DNA of 64,000 nt from Rutpela maculata (lineage: Eukaryota > Arthropoda > Insecta > Coleoptera > Cerambycidae), in the NCBI GenBank assembly GCA_936432065.2, contig OW386291.2, forward strand, positions 23,847,821 through 23,911,820, written 5' to 3'. The number at the start of each line of letters is the position of its first letter. Position 1 is the stretch's first letter. Below the pieces are notes generated by a model. The model saw only the letters and a list, made by a program, of their open reading frames with translations. It was not told the origin of the DNA and did no database searches. A program made the position numbers and the translations under genes. Positions 58,601 to 62,515 of the stretch are shown here, in pieces.

Positions 58601-61355
58601 CTTGATTAGTTTAGAGTCGTTTGTTTAAGATTGTTGGGTTATTCCTTCTATTGTTTTAAATCTTGATTCATTTATAGTCGTTTGGTTAAAATTGTTGGGT
58701 TATAGAGGATCATGGTTTCAAATTCATGCCACTTTAAAATGACTATAACTTTGTGAGAAAATATCATAGATGACCAATTGAAAGCTTATTTTAAAGATGA
58801 AGGAAGGTATTATATGATGTATTTATTAAAAATAAGCTGAACATTTTTTAAGTTCAATACATAAACTCAAAAGTTGCCAGAAAAGCCATTATCTAAGTAC
58901 TTAACGTTAAAAATTTCAAAATCCTGACCTAATGGGCCAATTCTAAGGCCAGATTCGGATTTAGCGCGAAAAATTTCTTCAGAAATGACCTTCAGCTGCC
59001 CAACAACATTCATGACTCCTTTATTCGCAAACCTGTATAATTATTATCGTTTCGTTGTTGTTTTCAAGGGCATATTCATTTTTATTTACTTACTGATGTA
59101 ATGCTGCTTCTGTTGACATACCGGCTCTATAGATATATTGATCTTTGTAAGGTGTTGATTTACCTTGTAAATCATTCCAAATACACCTATCCAGTAGATA
59201 TTCTCAAGTCTTTAGTGCCAAGAACGTGAGACTTTATTATTAACAGTTTATTATTAACAGTTTATTAAAATATTTCAAAAATATTTCAAAGAATGTATAC
59301 AAAAATAAACAGAATAGAGTTAGGTTACAGTATGCAATATGCAATAAGTGACACCTGCATCTCAAAGCATCAACCAGGAAGAGATGGAATCACCTAAGCA
59401 CGAAATGCTTGTTTTGTGAACTCCATACTTTCCCGGTTGATATGTGAATTGATTGCATAGAACTTATCTCTAGACTTCGCCTTTTCTTGTTCCTTCCCAG
59501 GTTTCGGTAGGAATATCACTCTAATTAGTCTTCAGGCCTTTGGTATGTATCCAAGAGTGATGAGGAATTACATTTCATGTAACTTTTATATTATAGCAGT
59601 TTTCGAAACATATCTGATTTTCGAGGTATTTGAACTTCGATATAACTTTTCAAGTATATAAATCGCCGTAACTTTTTTAAATTACAGTTTAGTCCCTTTG
59701 AGACATCTTTTATGTGAATCAAACTGCTTTAGATAGTAATGAAACACATTTATTTTAAAACATCAAAGATAATAAATGTTTACGTCTTTAACAACTGAAA
59801 TATATAGGGCCTTAGATAAAGGTACACCGGCCATCTGCCTCTTTCTAGATCTTGCTAAGACGTTCGATACTGTGGACCACTCACAGTTATTGGAGGCCCT
59901 GCAAGATTTTTGTTTTAGGGGAAATGCGTACAACCTTATGGCGAGTTACTTACATGACCGTAAACAAAAAGCCAGAATTAACTCAAAACTGAATAGAACT
60001 GTTAAATGTGCAGTACGCAAGGTACTGTCTTAGGCCCCATCCTTTTTACAATATATTTAAATAACTTACTAACTAGAGACACTGCTGGGACAATTATAAG
60101 TTTTGCTGATGAAAGCGATATTTTATAAAGGAATCAATTGGAGCGATTTAAAGCATAAAATTGAAAGTGGAAAATAAAATTGACTAGTTTAGTCATAAGA
60201 TTTTAACAATAAATATTTGATAAAACCATGTTGTTGCCAATATCTTGTAACAAGAGTACATTACCAACATATAATAACCTAGAGATCAACAGCCATGGTA
60301 AATTAATAGAAATAAAATCTACAGTTAAGGCGAAATATTTAGGAATAACTATTGACCAATATTTAAGCTGGAACGAGCACATAAATGATGTAACAAATAC
60401 TCTAAGAAGCCTACTGTATAAATTTAAATTCTACCAAAAAGTTTTAAACATATCTCATCTGAAAATCTTATATTATGCGCTAGTAGAGTCACGATTGAGT
60501 TATGGCATTTTAGGGTGGGGTGGAGTTTCACGTACACATTTCCAAAAATTGGAAGTCTCACAAAAATATTTTTTGAAAATCATGCTTTGTGTACCTAAAA
60601 TTTACCCGATTTAGTCTATAAAGAAACAAAACTTCTAGACATTAGACAAATAGTTTTCCTAAAAATATGCGTTACGCAGCATTAAAATAGACACTTATTA
60701 ACATATTTAGACCACACATATCTGACACGAAATAAATCTAAAGCATATTTAAAAGTTCCTTTTTCTGGAAAAACTGTGGGGTCGATTGCATATCTTGCAC
60801 CTAAAGCATATAATTCACTCTCAACTGGAATTAAAAATATTTATTCTTTTTATACATTTAAAAAAGAAGCAAGGAAATATATACTAAGTAATGAAAGATG
60901 TGAAATTAATAAATTAGTTGAAATGAAAAATTATTAGTATATACCTAGAATGCCATTAATATACCTAAATCTTTAAAAATGTTTATCTGTATTGTATATT
61001 CTTAATATATATATGTAGTAATAAAATTAAGTTACATTCAAGGCACCTTAGAAAGAAGTCATTTATTTAGATTTGTATATATTATTTATTCATTGAATGA
61101 ATGAAAAATAAATGCATGTGTGTATATGTGCATATGTATGTATGTATATGTATGTATTTATGCATATGGTGTACGTATACATTAAGCCACTTACAAGTTT
61201 CTACTTTTGAGGCATTTTTTTCTTTGTTTAGTTACATGAATATTTTCTTAAATATTTTAATCTCCATAATCTCAAACAAGGAACCAGTTAGAATATACTC
61301 ACCTAGTAGTACATAATAAGTAGATAATCTGTAATCTTAATTTTCTGTAAATAAA

Positions 61356-61386
<31 letters not shown>

Positions 61387-62115
61387 TCAAATAAACCAAG
61401 GTGGCTGCAAACGATATTTGGAAATTGAAGGTTTTGACATTCCTTCTTATTGTGTATTATCTAAATTTCTCTGTTATGTTTATATTGTAAATTTTAGACA
61501 TATTGTTACATTTGGAAAAAGAAATGCAATTTTTATTACTTTAAATATTATATAAAGTTCAAAAATATCGAAAAACCAGTGATTTTTAGAAATTGTTCGT
61601 ATCATAACAGTTGCTTAGAAAGTAATGCTCCATCACATGCATCTCTTTTAAAAATATCTGTGATCGAATAATTTATTTGCATCATAACGTCCCAATTTGT
61701 AATATGACAATTTTTGCTCAAAACCGAAGTCATTTATATCTTCATAATACCTTTTACAGAATTCAAATATCGATAAAATTGCTCCGAGAAATTTAAGCGG
61801 AACATCCTATATAGTTATATATATAGTTAAAATAATTTTTAAAGTACAAAGCAGTAATAACTTACAAAATATAAACGTGCGCCACATCGCCTGTGTTATC
61901 ATTAACCATACTCCATACACAGAAATTAAATGGGCAGCGGCTAACACCACTATATTAAACCAAACCCACTTATATTGAGGAGCATTTGAATTTATCACAT
62001 TTTTCAATGATTTCTGATCTGATTTATAAGTATGTTGTACTCCAGGAAAACTTGTATTAGGCAAAAATTTCGCCGATTCCTCTGGTAATATCTTAGTTGA
62101 TATTTTTAAAAGCAT
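22301..62115 (-). CDS. Delta-9 acyl-CoA desaturase (four coding exons, about 40 kb span)
   Basis: This is a membrane fatty acyl-CoA desaturase, which inserts a cis double bond, typically at C9, in the ER using O2, cytochrome b5 and a di-iron site. Joined exons 61866-62115, 41322-41658, 24922-25107 and 22301-22688 give 386 residues in uninterrupted phase. The eight-histidine pattern is complete: HRLWSH at 100-105, HRVHH at 137-141 and HNYHH at 278-282, the same spacing as the vertebrate stearoyl-CoA enzyme, with NSVAHMYG at 245-252. The tail has the WGWGDKDM motif common in insect desaturases. The start is the ATG at 62115; the frame extends to a TTG at 62139, but a good acceptor (TTTGTTTCTAG) lies between, so an upstream 5' UTR exon is likely. 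Introns are 20.2, 16.2 and 2.2 kb. Regiospecificity and chain-length preference (including pheromone roles) cannot be read here. Confidence 0.95.
23118..23162 (+). pseudogene. N-terminal scrap of a mariner-like transposase
   Basis: The plus strand reads MSAYTPAEKVQILK and then a stop. This matches in pattern the start of the transposase at 26578 (MTIYTTEERVQIIKW), so it is probably the first few codons of a related element. The rest is not found in the flanking sequence, and the call rests on about 14 residues. Confidence 0.3.
23854..24774 (+). repeat. T-family repeat, copy 1, with tRNA-like segment
   Basis: The copy starts TTATACCCTTCGCAAATACG and ends GGAGAGTATAACGCTTCCTC. These ends are complementary to each other (TATACTCTTCGC with GCGAAGAGTATA in better copies). 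The block AACTTTCAAAATGTCCGTCT followed by repeated GTCC is shared with 28116-29146 and 55856-57239. Near 24525-24583 is an uninterrupted tRNA-like segment with GTGGTGTAG (box A-like) and GGGTTCGAAAC (box B-like). A small inverted-repeat element sits at 23886-24068. It lies in desaturase intron 3. Confidence 0.75.
23886..24068. mobile_element. MITE-like insertion in T-family copy 1
   Basis: The ends read ACCGTGTGTGTAG on the left and TTACACGCACGGT on the right, with inner matches CTAGGCATG and CATGCCTA. The 183 bases are absent from the other two T-family copies at this point, which run straight from CGAAGAGTATA into the conserved body. No certain target duplication. Confidence 0.6.
24922..25107 (-). 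CDS. Desaturase coding exon 3
   Basis: Acceptor ATGTTTTGCAG|AT and donor GACAA|GTAAGG. It codes for RYYGYLLLLFCFIIPTFIPY and onward to NSVAHMYGVKPYD, residues 196-257. This covers the third and fourth membrane helices and the conserved NS.AH.YG segment, whose Asn and His contribute to the metal site in the family. Confidence 0.95.
25177..27763. mobile_element. Foldback element with repeated CGTCAGACGGAGGTAA units
   Basis: The left arm (25177-25735) pairs with the right arm (27190-27763). AAAGTGGCACTTTTTTTACG near 25177 pairs with the complement near 27748. The arms contain direct internal repeats in which CGTCTGACG or CGTCAGACG, GGAGGTAA and AAAATCGTCAGACGAAAATG-type strings recur at about 180-base steps. 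The centre (25740-27180) carries a broken DDE transposase on the minus strand and about 600 bases without features. The transposase may be the element's own or a mariner relative inserted in it. Confidence 0.8.
25681..26578 (-). pseudogene. Mariner-like DDE transposase, broken
   Basis: From ATG at 26576-26578 the frame gives MTIYTTEERVQIIKWYFGNN and AAEVVARFVFTFENRR, the N-terminal helix-turn-helix of this group. It then shifts frame near 26480 into a long open stretch to 25681. This holds a second HTH-type block (CSSRQISAELDVPDRTVRAI), FPDDFIRLMEFCETMMEKAN, and the catalytic region: LFTDESSF with the first Asp, NVWAGILGNSIVGPFFIDG, and WYQQDGCPAHN with the second Asp. After RIISG the sequence departs. 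The expected SPDLSPNDFFLWG block with the third acidic residue is replaced by foldback arm sequence. With a frameshift and no third catalytic residue it cannot be an active transposase. Confidence 0.8.
28116..29146 (+). repeat. T-family repeat, copy 2, interrupted by a target-specific insertion
   Basis: It begins TTATACTCTTCGCAAAAACG, itself a small hairpin (CTCTTCGC...GAAGAG), and ends GGCGAAGAGTATAATGG. The block AACTTTCAAAATGTCCGTCT and the tail CTATAGAATGTGTAACAATT are shared by the three copies. The tRNA-like part (GAGATAGCCCAATGGCCAAA ... GTGTTCGATCCCTC) is split at 28642-28931. Comparison with element A shows the insertion site, within a run like CAGTTTTTAT. Confidence 0.8.
28642..28931 (+). 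mobile_element. 5'-truncated non-LTR insertion in tRNA-like sequence (copy 2)
   Basis: The 290-base insert is flanked by a perfect 14-bp duplication, TTGCCTTGCAATCC (28628-28641 and 28932-28945). Its 3' part matches that of the insert at 56368-57033: a CGCCCAGC block, a hairpin-forming CACGACG..CGTCGTG, TGGTTGTCTGGC, GAGGCACAT, then AATAAACTTG. It has no coding capacity left. Target duplication, truncated 5' end and conserved 3' end indicate target-primed reverse transcription. Confidence 0.75.
30151..31529. other. Repeat-like spacer, no gene
   Basis: This holds motifs seen in other foldbacks here, such as AAATATCTCG and GAGATATAAG next to ATTTT-rich tracts and short GGGACCTTT-type strings. 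It may be decayed element sequence. I find no coding region, tandem array or defined ends. Confidence 0.35.
31530..31805 (+). repeat. Isolated end of an element A/B-type repeat
   Basis: The sequence from ACAAATTCTTTATAAACAAC to TAATTGCATTGGACTA matches 16015-16275 in direct orientation and 27808-28085 in reverse. It includes CCTCGAAAACTATAACAATT and CAACAAAAAAAATCATTCAA. The matching opposite end was not found nearby in full. Confidence 0.7.
31943..32449. mobile_element. TIR element with 7-bp target duplication
   Basis: The ends are CACAGAAGACCTATACCA on the left and its exact complement on the right. The flanks GTAAAAT (31936-31942 and 32450-32456) form a 7-bp duplication, or 8 with one mismatch. 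Further pairing inside includes AACCTATAAATCCGC near 32035 with GCGGATTTATAGGTT near 32166. There is no coding capacity. It is most like a small hAT-type MITE, and it holds a second element at 32233-32398. Confidence 0.75.
32233..32398. mobile_element. Nested 166-bp MITE
   Basis: The ends are GGGTGCGTTTGCACGC on the left and GCGTGCAAACGCACCC on the right, perfect over 16 bp. The body repeats the word TAATTTAGTA/TACTAAATTA and TACTAAATTACTGG on both strands. It lies inside the element at 31943-32449, so it inserted later. The target duplication is at most AA and is not decisive. Confidence 0.75.
35306..35439. repeat. Long hairpin with about 60-bp arms
   Basis: The sequence from TAGTATATTATATTAC to GTAATATATACTA folds on itself. 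GGAGTAGAACGC pairs with GCGTTCTACTCC, TTTTTTTGTGTT with AACACAAAAAAA, and TTTGCGGCT with AGCCGCAAA, with the turn near GGCGAATCCG. It is inserted in the right arm of the element at 33940-36175, as shown by comparison with 34331-34360. Confidence 0.75.
35439..35768. mobile_element. MITE with internal 64-bp tandem repeats
   Basis: The ends read TTTTTCTTCAAGCGTATTAA on the left and TTAATACGCTTGAAGAAAAA on the right. The interior contains three tandem copies of a unit of about 64 bases (35555-35710), each with ACTAACATTATGTTACTAGT or a near variant, then AAAACAATGTCC, then a variable CACTACGG.GGCG. It abuts the hairpin at 35306-35439, and together they form one 463-base insertion. Confidence 0.7.
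36791..37504. other. Spacer, no gene
   Basis: AT-rich sequence without recognisable domains. A short minus-strand frame at 37436-37510 (SGVRESILVPTEGEAIDN) ends at the hAT insertion site. It could be coding sequence disrupted by that insertion, but it is too short to assign. Confidence 0.35.
37932..38480 (+). repeat. 122-bp tandem repeat array, left arm of FB2
   Basis: The unit contains GGTTGCTGAATCCGAATCCG, then GGGTCCATTTGATCCCATG, then AGGTCATTTGAAGGTCAAAT and ATATGACCGTGAAAAATTCC. Starts recur at 122-base steps (about 37960, 38082, 38204, 38326, 38448). The minus-strand open frames through it arise because 122 is not a multiple of 3 and the unit lacks stops in some frames; they are not genes. 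Confidence 0.85.
39830..40135 (-). repeat. Tandem repeat array, right arm of FB2 (inverted)
   Basis: About two and a half copies of the same unit as at 37932-38480 occur in inverted orientation, marked by CCCCGGATTCGGATTCAGCA near 39851 and 39974 and a diverged copy near 40095. The unequal number in the two arms shows independent expansion or contraction. Confidence 0.8.
40270..40640 (+). pseudogene. Frameshifted ORF of an unassigned repeated protein
   Basis: The first frame (40314-40510) reads VVQQNDLIKYTLDTAKCFVE, then MHPWFCMPPTKHKLLIQRPD, then LLPIGQLPEEARNKDFKR. A shift near 40500 leads to ENYFRKCSRCKCNEDVFNLM then LISSDSVITSYRKLLKKS. The W..MPP..HK.L block followed by PIGQL.EEA...RNKDF+ and RK.SR......D.F..+L.+SD is one I recall from uncharacterised multicopy proteins in arthropods and hydra, probably transposon-related. 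The upstream half appears to have been separated by the hAT insertion at 37513-40259. The frameshift makes it inactive. Confidence 0.45.
40641..41321. other. Spacer before desaturase exon 2, no gene
   Basis: AT-rich sequence; an ACAGGATGCCCCTAATTGCA string near 40831 resembles the widespread insect ACAGGGTG-type repeat start. Nothing else is recognised. Confidence 0.4.
41322..41658 (-). CDS. Desaturase coding exon 2
   Basis: Acceptor TTGTTCTAG|TT and donor CACAG|GTAAGA. It codes for residues 84-195, including FFGVTAGVHRLWSHRAYK with the first histidine box, DIYEWTRDHRVHHKYADT with the second, and DLKADPVVMFQH at the end. The donor matches the consensus exactly. It is isolated between 16 and 20 kb of mobile DNA. 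Confidence 0.95.
42040..42600 (+). repeat. Degenerate tandem repeat of about 95 bp
   Basis: Five or six diverged units share ATACAGGGTGGTCAC, a TGAAAAAAT stretch, AATATTTGGCAT and TTAACACAACTGTCA. Starts fall near 42100, 42207, 42301, 42486 and 42585. Spacing varies from about 90 to 130 bases and some units are incomplete. It carries no open frame of note. Confidence 0.7.
42610..43089. other. Spacer, nothing recognised
   Basis: AT-rich sequence with no inverted repeat, tandem repeat or recognisable coding segment. Confidence 0.4.
43090..43532 (-). pseudogene. Unassigned coding-like remnant
   Basis: Two nearby minus-strand frames, 43532-43350 (MNCATVHATAFMESLALFQF, then VLGIADFNIRTLTGLGTFHY) and 43287-43090 (SQEAAKEMALKSCGRDFILT, then AVALIHLIIDPHNTGR), have amino-acid composition like real protein rather than AT-rich noise. 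They are separated by a stop and a frame change. I do not recognise the family. The segment could be a captured host exon pair or a decayed transposon gene. Confidence 0.25.
43560..43940. repeat. Repeat shared with both ends of the 53.8-59.0 kb foldback
   Basis: The part near 43570-43640 (GGCCCACCATGTCAGGATTT) pairs in reverse with 58880-58960. The part 43650-43810 (AAAGATAATAAGCTGTAAAC, CATAGAATCTCGTGTACGTG) pairs in reverse with 53800-53960. It is therefore one end of the same foldback family. It immediately precedes the long-TIR element at 43960. Confidence 0.65.
43960..46720. mobile_element. Long-TIR element carrying a GCDTTS-family gene
   Basis: The left TIR (43960-44415) and right TIR (46259-46720) are about 450 bp each and clearly complementary: GACATCGAAGAGTACTTACA near 43985 pairs with its complement near 46665, and GTTATCGCACTTTGAAGTAG near 44388 with its complement near 46260. 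A plus-strand gene (44482-46051) begins 65 bases inside the left TIR and ends about 200 bases before the right TIR, so gene and TIRs look like one transposon. The left TIR also carries GATCGGAACATATAAATAAT. Confidence 0.8.
44482..46051 (+). pseudogene. GCDTTS-family gene, degraded but spanning most of the C-terminal half
   Basis: Plus-strand frames in order are KTFIDMIKKSSVKRADNSTS (44482), then the central block VIFDRYDVSMNPKSQERSKR (about 44900), then VIVKSPDTDVFIFLIAHYF (about 45295), then LPIIHALTGCDTTSAFYGIG (about 45485), then INAWTKFVIGIYDF...INDMRV (about 45635), ending in a Cys-rich tail (CSCYAAGIKCYLICN) at 46051. The DRY, DTDV and GCDTTS blocks occur in the same order as at 14638-15680 and resemble the acidic positions of PIN/FEN1-like nucleases; this is inference. 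Several stops and frameshifts (near 44780, 45085, 45460, 45570, 45830) make it inactive. The function of the family is unknown. Confidence 0.65.
47478..48700 (-). pseudogene. LINE ORF2 C-terminal part: RNase H domain, out of frame with the RT
   Basis: After the frameshift near 48690 the reading continues LWLRREFLASKYVLKQKSFN, through the region at 48470 (SVYNLDVNIISNKLEIHFPK), to the stop at 47478. The RNase H core shows VIFTDGSKSSQNVSGAF (first Asp), SAEAAAICHAIDW (Glu), ALIATDSMSVLLAL (second Asp) and WVKGHCNIEGNNIVDLIAKQ (His and last Asp). A C-terminal block, CPCGAENGDLNHILFGC, is a zinc-finger-like motif common in this group. RNase H removes RNA from the cDNA hybrid. The domain is intact but cannot be made as part of ORF2 without correction of the indel or recoding. 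Confidence 0.8.
48632..51205 (-). CDS. LINE ORF2 main part: APE endonuclease and reverse transcriptase
   Basis: An 857-residue open frame from ATG at 51205. The N-terminal endonuclease has MQWNARSM, LISETWLKP, GGDFNAHSGLWG and SDHFPILM, the APE-type catalytic blocks. The reverse transcriptase follows at about residues 430-740: SSFRPITLMSCIIKTFERMV, ALFVDITNAYENIDL, SRGIPQGSVLSPLLF and CIQYADDIVVYSS with the catalytic DD. After residue about 830 the frame departs at 48690 (VESLEQPYGSGG replaces VESGEPRTTLWLRREF of the neighbouring frame), so one indel separates it from the RNase H part. The enzyme nicks the target, then copies the RNA from the exposed 3' end. Apart from the indel, no defect is visible in the catalytic motifs. 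Confidence 0.85.
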   Translation of the reverse strand: MAQSVRKNNDDGHNDIKIMQWNARSMVSNKHSLSTFLKTEKIDIALISETWLKPKLTMSFPGYDLIRSDRNNGKGGVAILVGSSLKYQVLNFDGYQIKAEICGIRVYINNETYTFLSIYRPPSLFINSKAWSNILSNLGSNLIIGGDFNAHSGLWGSPSVNRDGNELLDAIEYSNLIVLNDGSSTRLVPPNAQKSCVDVSLASTNIAPLIHWNLWSDTLGSDHFPILMLLNKNLHEQNIIYPARKWRLDTAQWKLYTSTLENLIREAPESNNVNENISYFINAINVASQTAIAQNKPFIPKKPPKPQWWDEECEIMIKKRKQALAVYTNQANEQNYIECKKIMAQAKRLFKIKSKKHWLSYCNSINKSTPINTIWNKVRTLRKQKNNKIYVSSEIAEEVLHKLTPSSVEQQYQINTNVSNNSNSITNKFTLEELNKSIKKSKNTAPGLDHICYPMLSHMGLLAKLFLLNIFNIMWLESYIPEALKKSVVLLFPKAGKDPSCASSFRPITLMSCIIKTFERMVKLRLEFWLFSNSTLPRNQYGFKPGFGTLDAITHLTTDIQISLTENECTGALFVDITNAYENIDLGILASKLQYIKLPGRFINTIINLFSAREISVKYNNNILLRPRTTSRGIPQGSVLSPLLFNLYTLDLHDIWSSNISCIQYADDIVVYSSRKNERESICDLRHIGYNLNNWCFQNGFTISPSKSAIIFFTRKRLHNRQNISLNGVIYPVLKNYKYLGLWLDSKLLWNEHISYIIGRVERGINLLMQICTCSWGAHQSMTLIFYRSYIRSIIDYGSIIYGSASNTHLKKIDRVQFKSLRICLGVMKSSPNEAILVESLEQPYGSGGNSWHRNMS
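51207..52718 (-). CDS. LINE ORF1, Gag-like RNA-binding protein with three zinc knuckles
   Basis: A 503-residue open frame starts MHSGEYGEGGQGPPEINGPE. Residues about 115-250 form an RRM-like or esterase-free Gag core with PFLVYVESIDRNIGKLHAIR and KPVIQCYNCLRYGHVQQNC-type entry into the Cys-rich part. The three knuckles read CYNCLRYGHVQQNC, CKNCGDSHEQGEKC and CIYCNSDEHTSISKKC, around residues 274-330, followed by a basic, Asn- and Ser-rich tail. Such proteins bind the element RNA and form the ribonucleoprotein used in target-primed reverse transcription. The frame is intact. Its stop TAA is followed by one base and then the ORF2 ATG, an arrangement that suggests reinitiation after termination. 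Confidence 0.85.
   Translation of the reverse strand: MHSGEYGEGGQGPPEINGPEIEENMEIGNVSGESVPVTNNVIVSLDSREVSDNIGSNNVLKINSLNNLKKAFGQIENNKKSNNEIPDNNQTQKHYDLNTIYQHSDRGPFLVYVESIDRNIGKLHAIRVGHFLKQDSNIRSSITNIKSVGRNKIKIEFKDYKSANTIITHKCIKENNFIAYIPKFFVERRGIVRGVDTFFDDEYLLQEIKIENPNIVSVKRFMRKIMDDDGKEKLIRRQLVSVSFLGTSLPKFIIVNQVIFEVEPFIYPVIQCYNCLRYGHVQQNCKGKFRCKNCGDSHEQGEKCTVTHCIYCNSDEHTSISKKCNEYKNQKKIKETMASLNISFNEAKKIENNMTYSKITTKNRFDILDEVRDFPPLTKSTHTYVSKPKIVNRNNLSNNVNRNGSVEQTKKRKFETVQTNVTEHNLSSRRNSTCSSSSILPNPHRDDFFIHKERMIENVASNINNLVKQIINKDIINVTDLQNDIKKNVSSVINKLSDSYQIT
53120..53640 (+). pseudogene. RTE-type LINE, C-terminal RT tail, 5'-truncated
   Basis: A 156-codon frame reads LQSKVFDQNILSVITYGGQT, then WTLIKQIITKPEVTQRAMEK, then MIGILLRQRRRNEWIRQRTK with ITDITKRITHLKWDYAGHIG, ending RNRWKMLRKAYAQSWAQTG. 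The pattern VLP.MTYG.ETW, QRAMER.MLG+..RDR.RN..IR.+T...D...+...LKW.WAGH and the RW....A..WAQ ending is the usual tail of RTE-clade ORF2 proteins. Only the last fifth of the protein is present, and the frame opens abruptly after TTACCTTGGGATGGGTAGCC, as in 5' truncation. The frame is open but cannot code for an active enzyme. Confidence 0.75.
55165..55746 (+). pseudogene. GCDTTS-family C-terminal fragment with acidic tail
   Basis: The frame starting near 55165 reads NFFGNIQEFVCRMYGFNRLK then NINEARVALFQKTYKFLEND, then SSLPPCKSELYQ, a TAA, FLRACYKAQSWSHAHLKVPT, a second TAA, then GWVEIDNRFKFIWFSGTQLP and ESIEEITIQPD. A phase-1 intron (55565-55639; donor AAAG|GTAAC, acceptor TTGTACAG|AT) leads to a terminal exon (55640-55746) coding for DDDDEDMMADSSDSDSDSES and a further acidic run. 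The intron has the same position and phase as in 18417-19121, and both tails are acidic. Two in-frame stops make the copy inactive. The function of the family is unknown; a nuclease or transposase role is inference. Confidence 0.6.
55856..57239 (+). repeat. T-family repeat, copy 3, interrupted by a target-specific insertion
   Basis: It begins TTATACTCTTCGCAAAAACG and ends GCGAAAAGTATAATGCTTCC. The shared body includes AACTTTCAAAATGTCCGTCT and CTATAGAATGTGTAACAATT. The tRNA-like part, AATGGTGGTGTAGCGGCAAG ... GTCCCGGGTTCGATCCCTCA, is split by the insert at 56368-57033. It sits just downstream of the gene fragment at 55165-55746. Confidence 0.8.
56368..57033 (+). mobile_element. 5'-truncated non-LTR insertion in tRNA-like sequence (copy 3)
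   Basis: The 666-base insert is flanked by a perfect 15-bp duplication, TTCGTCTCGCAATCC (56353-56367 and 57034-57048). It sits at the same point of the tRNA-like sequence as the insert in copy 2. The 3' part matches that insert (CCGCCCAGC, GGCGATGTTCGCC hairpin, TGGTTGTCTGGCTGGC, GAGGCACATAA, AATAAATTG). Upstream are C- and T-rich tracts and a 21-base C run near 56858-56878. No coding part remains. This fits a LINE that targets tRNA-like sequence. Confidence 0.75.
57931..58179 (+). pseudogene. Fragment of the GERFHQDI protein family
   Basis: An 82-codon open frame reads MHYLHSHLDWFPESLVDVSE, then EQGERFHQDIKEMKRRYQGK, then WSTSMLADFGWSLQRDNPNA and a basic end. The order LHSHL..FPE..G.VS.E.GERFHQDI..ME.RYQGKW...MLADY.W.L.RD is one I recall from many uncharacterised arthropod proteins; the function is unknown. 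Unlike the shorter relics in FB1 (1391-1492 and 1765-1872), here the C-terminal end of the family is present and ends in a normal stop. The initial Met lies inside the conserved LHSHL block, so the real start is missing and the piece is probably a terminal exon or processed fragment. Confidence 0.5.
59776..60940 (+). pseudogene. CR1/L2-like reverse transcriptase C-terminal part
   Basis: The reading begins SLTTEIYRALDKGTPAICLF, then LDLAKTFDTVDHSQLLEALQ with the first catalytic Asp in the FLDL.K.FD block, then GTVLGPILFTIYLNNL after a shift near 60010, then ISFADESDIL, where the second catalytic pair is ADE instead of ADD. Next come AKYLGITIDQYLSWNEHIND and YYALVESRLSYGILGWGGVS, the conserved thumb blocks. 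After a stop at 60612 it resumes with KVPFSGKTVGSIAYLAPKAY and ends LVEMKNY near 60938. The changed active-site residue, an internal stop and at least three frameshifts make it inactive. Confidence 0.75.
61358..61386 (+). repeat. (ATT)n microsatellite at a LINE 3' end
   Basis: About nine and a half uninterrupted ATT units directly after AATAAAC. Its position marks the 3' end of the LINE at 59760-61386. Confidence 0.85.
61866..62115 (-). CDS. Desaturase coding exon 1
   Basis: Encodes residues 1-83, from MLLKISTKILPEESAKFLPN through the first membrane region WVWFNIVVLAAAHLISVYGV. It ends at TTT ATA TTT T|GTAAG, phase 1. Its start lies 122 bases from the start of the divergent candidate exon at 62238. 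Confidence 0.9.
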
Positions 62116-62237
62116 TTTGCCTGATCTTTCTAGAAACAAACTTGAATTATATAGAAAAATGTATACATCTCTCTGAAAGGAAAGCTAAATAATTAAACTA
62201 AAATAATAAAAATATTCTTGCATTGATGTAGAATCTC

Positions 62238-62515
62238 ATGAATATATTTAGCATGCCCATGTCTTTTTTATCTAAAAATTTAAAGAATTGGACCCAAATT
62301 ATAGACAAAGTTTTGATAATTTTAGTCATTATGCCTAGCTGTAGATCTTGGCCACTTTCAAGATGTGGAACGATAATTGCAGCAATATATATTTTCTATT
62401 TTATTTTTATTTTAGAAATACGCCATCAAACAGAACAAGTACCAATTACAGGGTGGGAAATGACAAATAATATACTATATACAGAGTTGGCAAATGTAAT
62501 TTTATATATCCTGAG
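62238..62515 (+). CDS. Candidate first exon of a divergent membrane-protein gene (chemoreceptor-like?)
   Basis: An ATG at 62238 opens a 92-codon frame ending exactly at a strong donor, CTG AG|GTAAGC (62515/62516). The peptide starts MNIFSMPMSFLSKNLKNWTQ, has a PSCRSWPLSRCGTIIAAIYI segment entering a hydrophobic stretch, YIFYFIFILE, and a second hydrophobic end, ILYTELANVILYIL. A WP-containing N-terminal segment followed by a first membrane helix is common in insect odorant receptors, but similarity is weak and the call is a guess. The start is 122 bases from the desaturase ATG on the other strand, so the two could share a promoter. Alternatively it lies inside a desaturase 5' UTR intron or is a chance frame. 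Later exons are not identified. Confidence 0.3.

Larger units (their letters stand above)
53790..58995. mobile_element. Outer foldback with a nested CAGCTGAC-type element
   Basis: The left arm (53790-54130) pairs in reverse with the right arm (58700-58860). CATCTACGATGTTTCCTCGC near 54070 pairs with GAGAAAATATCATAGATGAC near 58755, and AAAATAAGCTTTGAAATGGT near 54048 with the part near 58780. The outer right end carries TGGGCCAATTCTAAGGCCAG, which matches 43570-43600 in reverse. The left arm appears truncated or joined to the RTE tail near 53640-53790. Confidence 0.6.
59760..61386 (+). mobile_element. 5'-truncated CR1/L2-like LINE with (ATT)n tail
   Basis: It starts inside the reverse transcriptase and runs to a 3' microsatellite of ATT repeats at 61358-61386, the usual end of this LINE type. 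The coding part occupies 59776 to about 60940 and is broken by frameshifts. It lies in desaturase intron-flanking DNA, about 480 bases from exon 1, in the opposite orientation to the gene. Confidence 0.75.

Noticed and set aside
62115..62139. Desaturase start at 62139 giving eight more residues
   Set aside because: The codon is TTG, and a splice acceptor-like TTTGTTTCTAG ends between it and the ATG at 62115, so the ATG is the better start.
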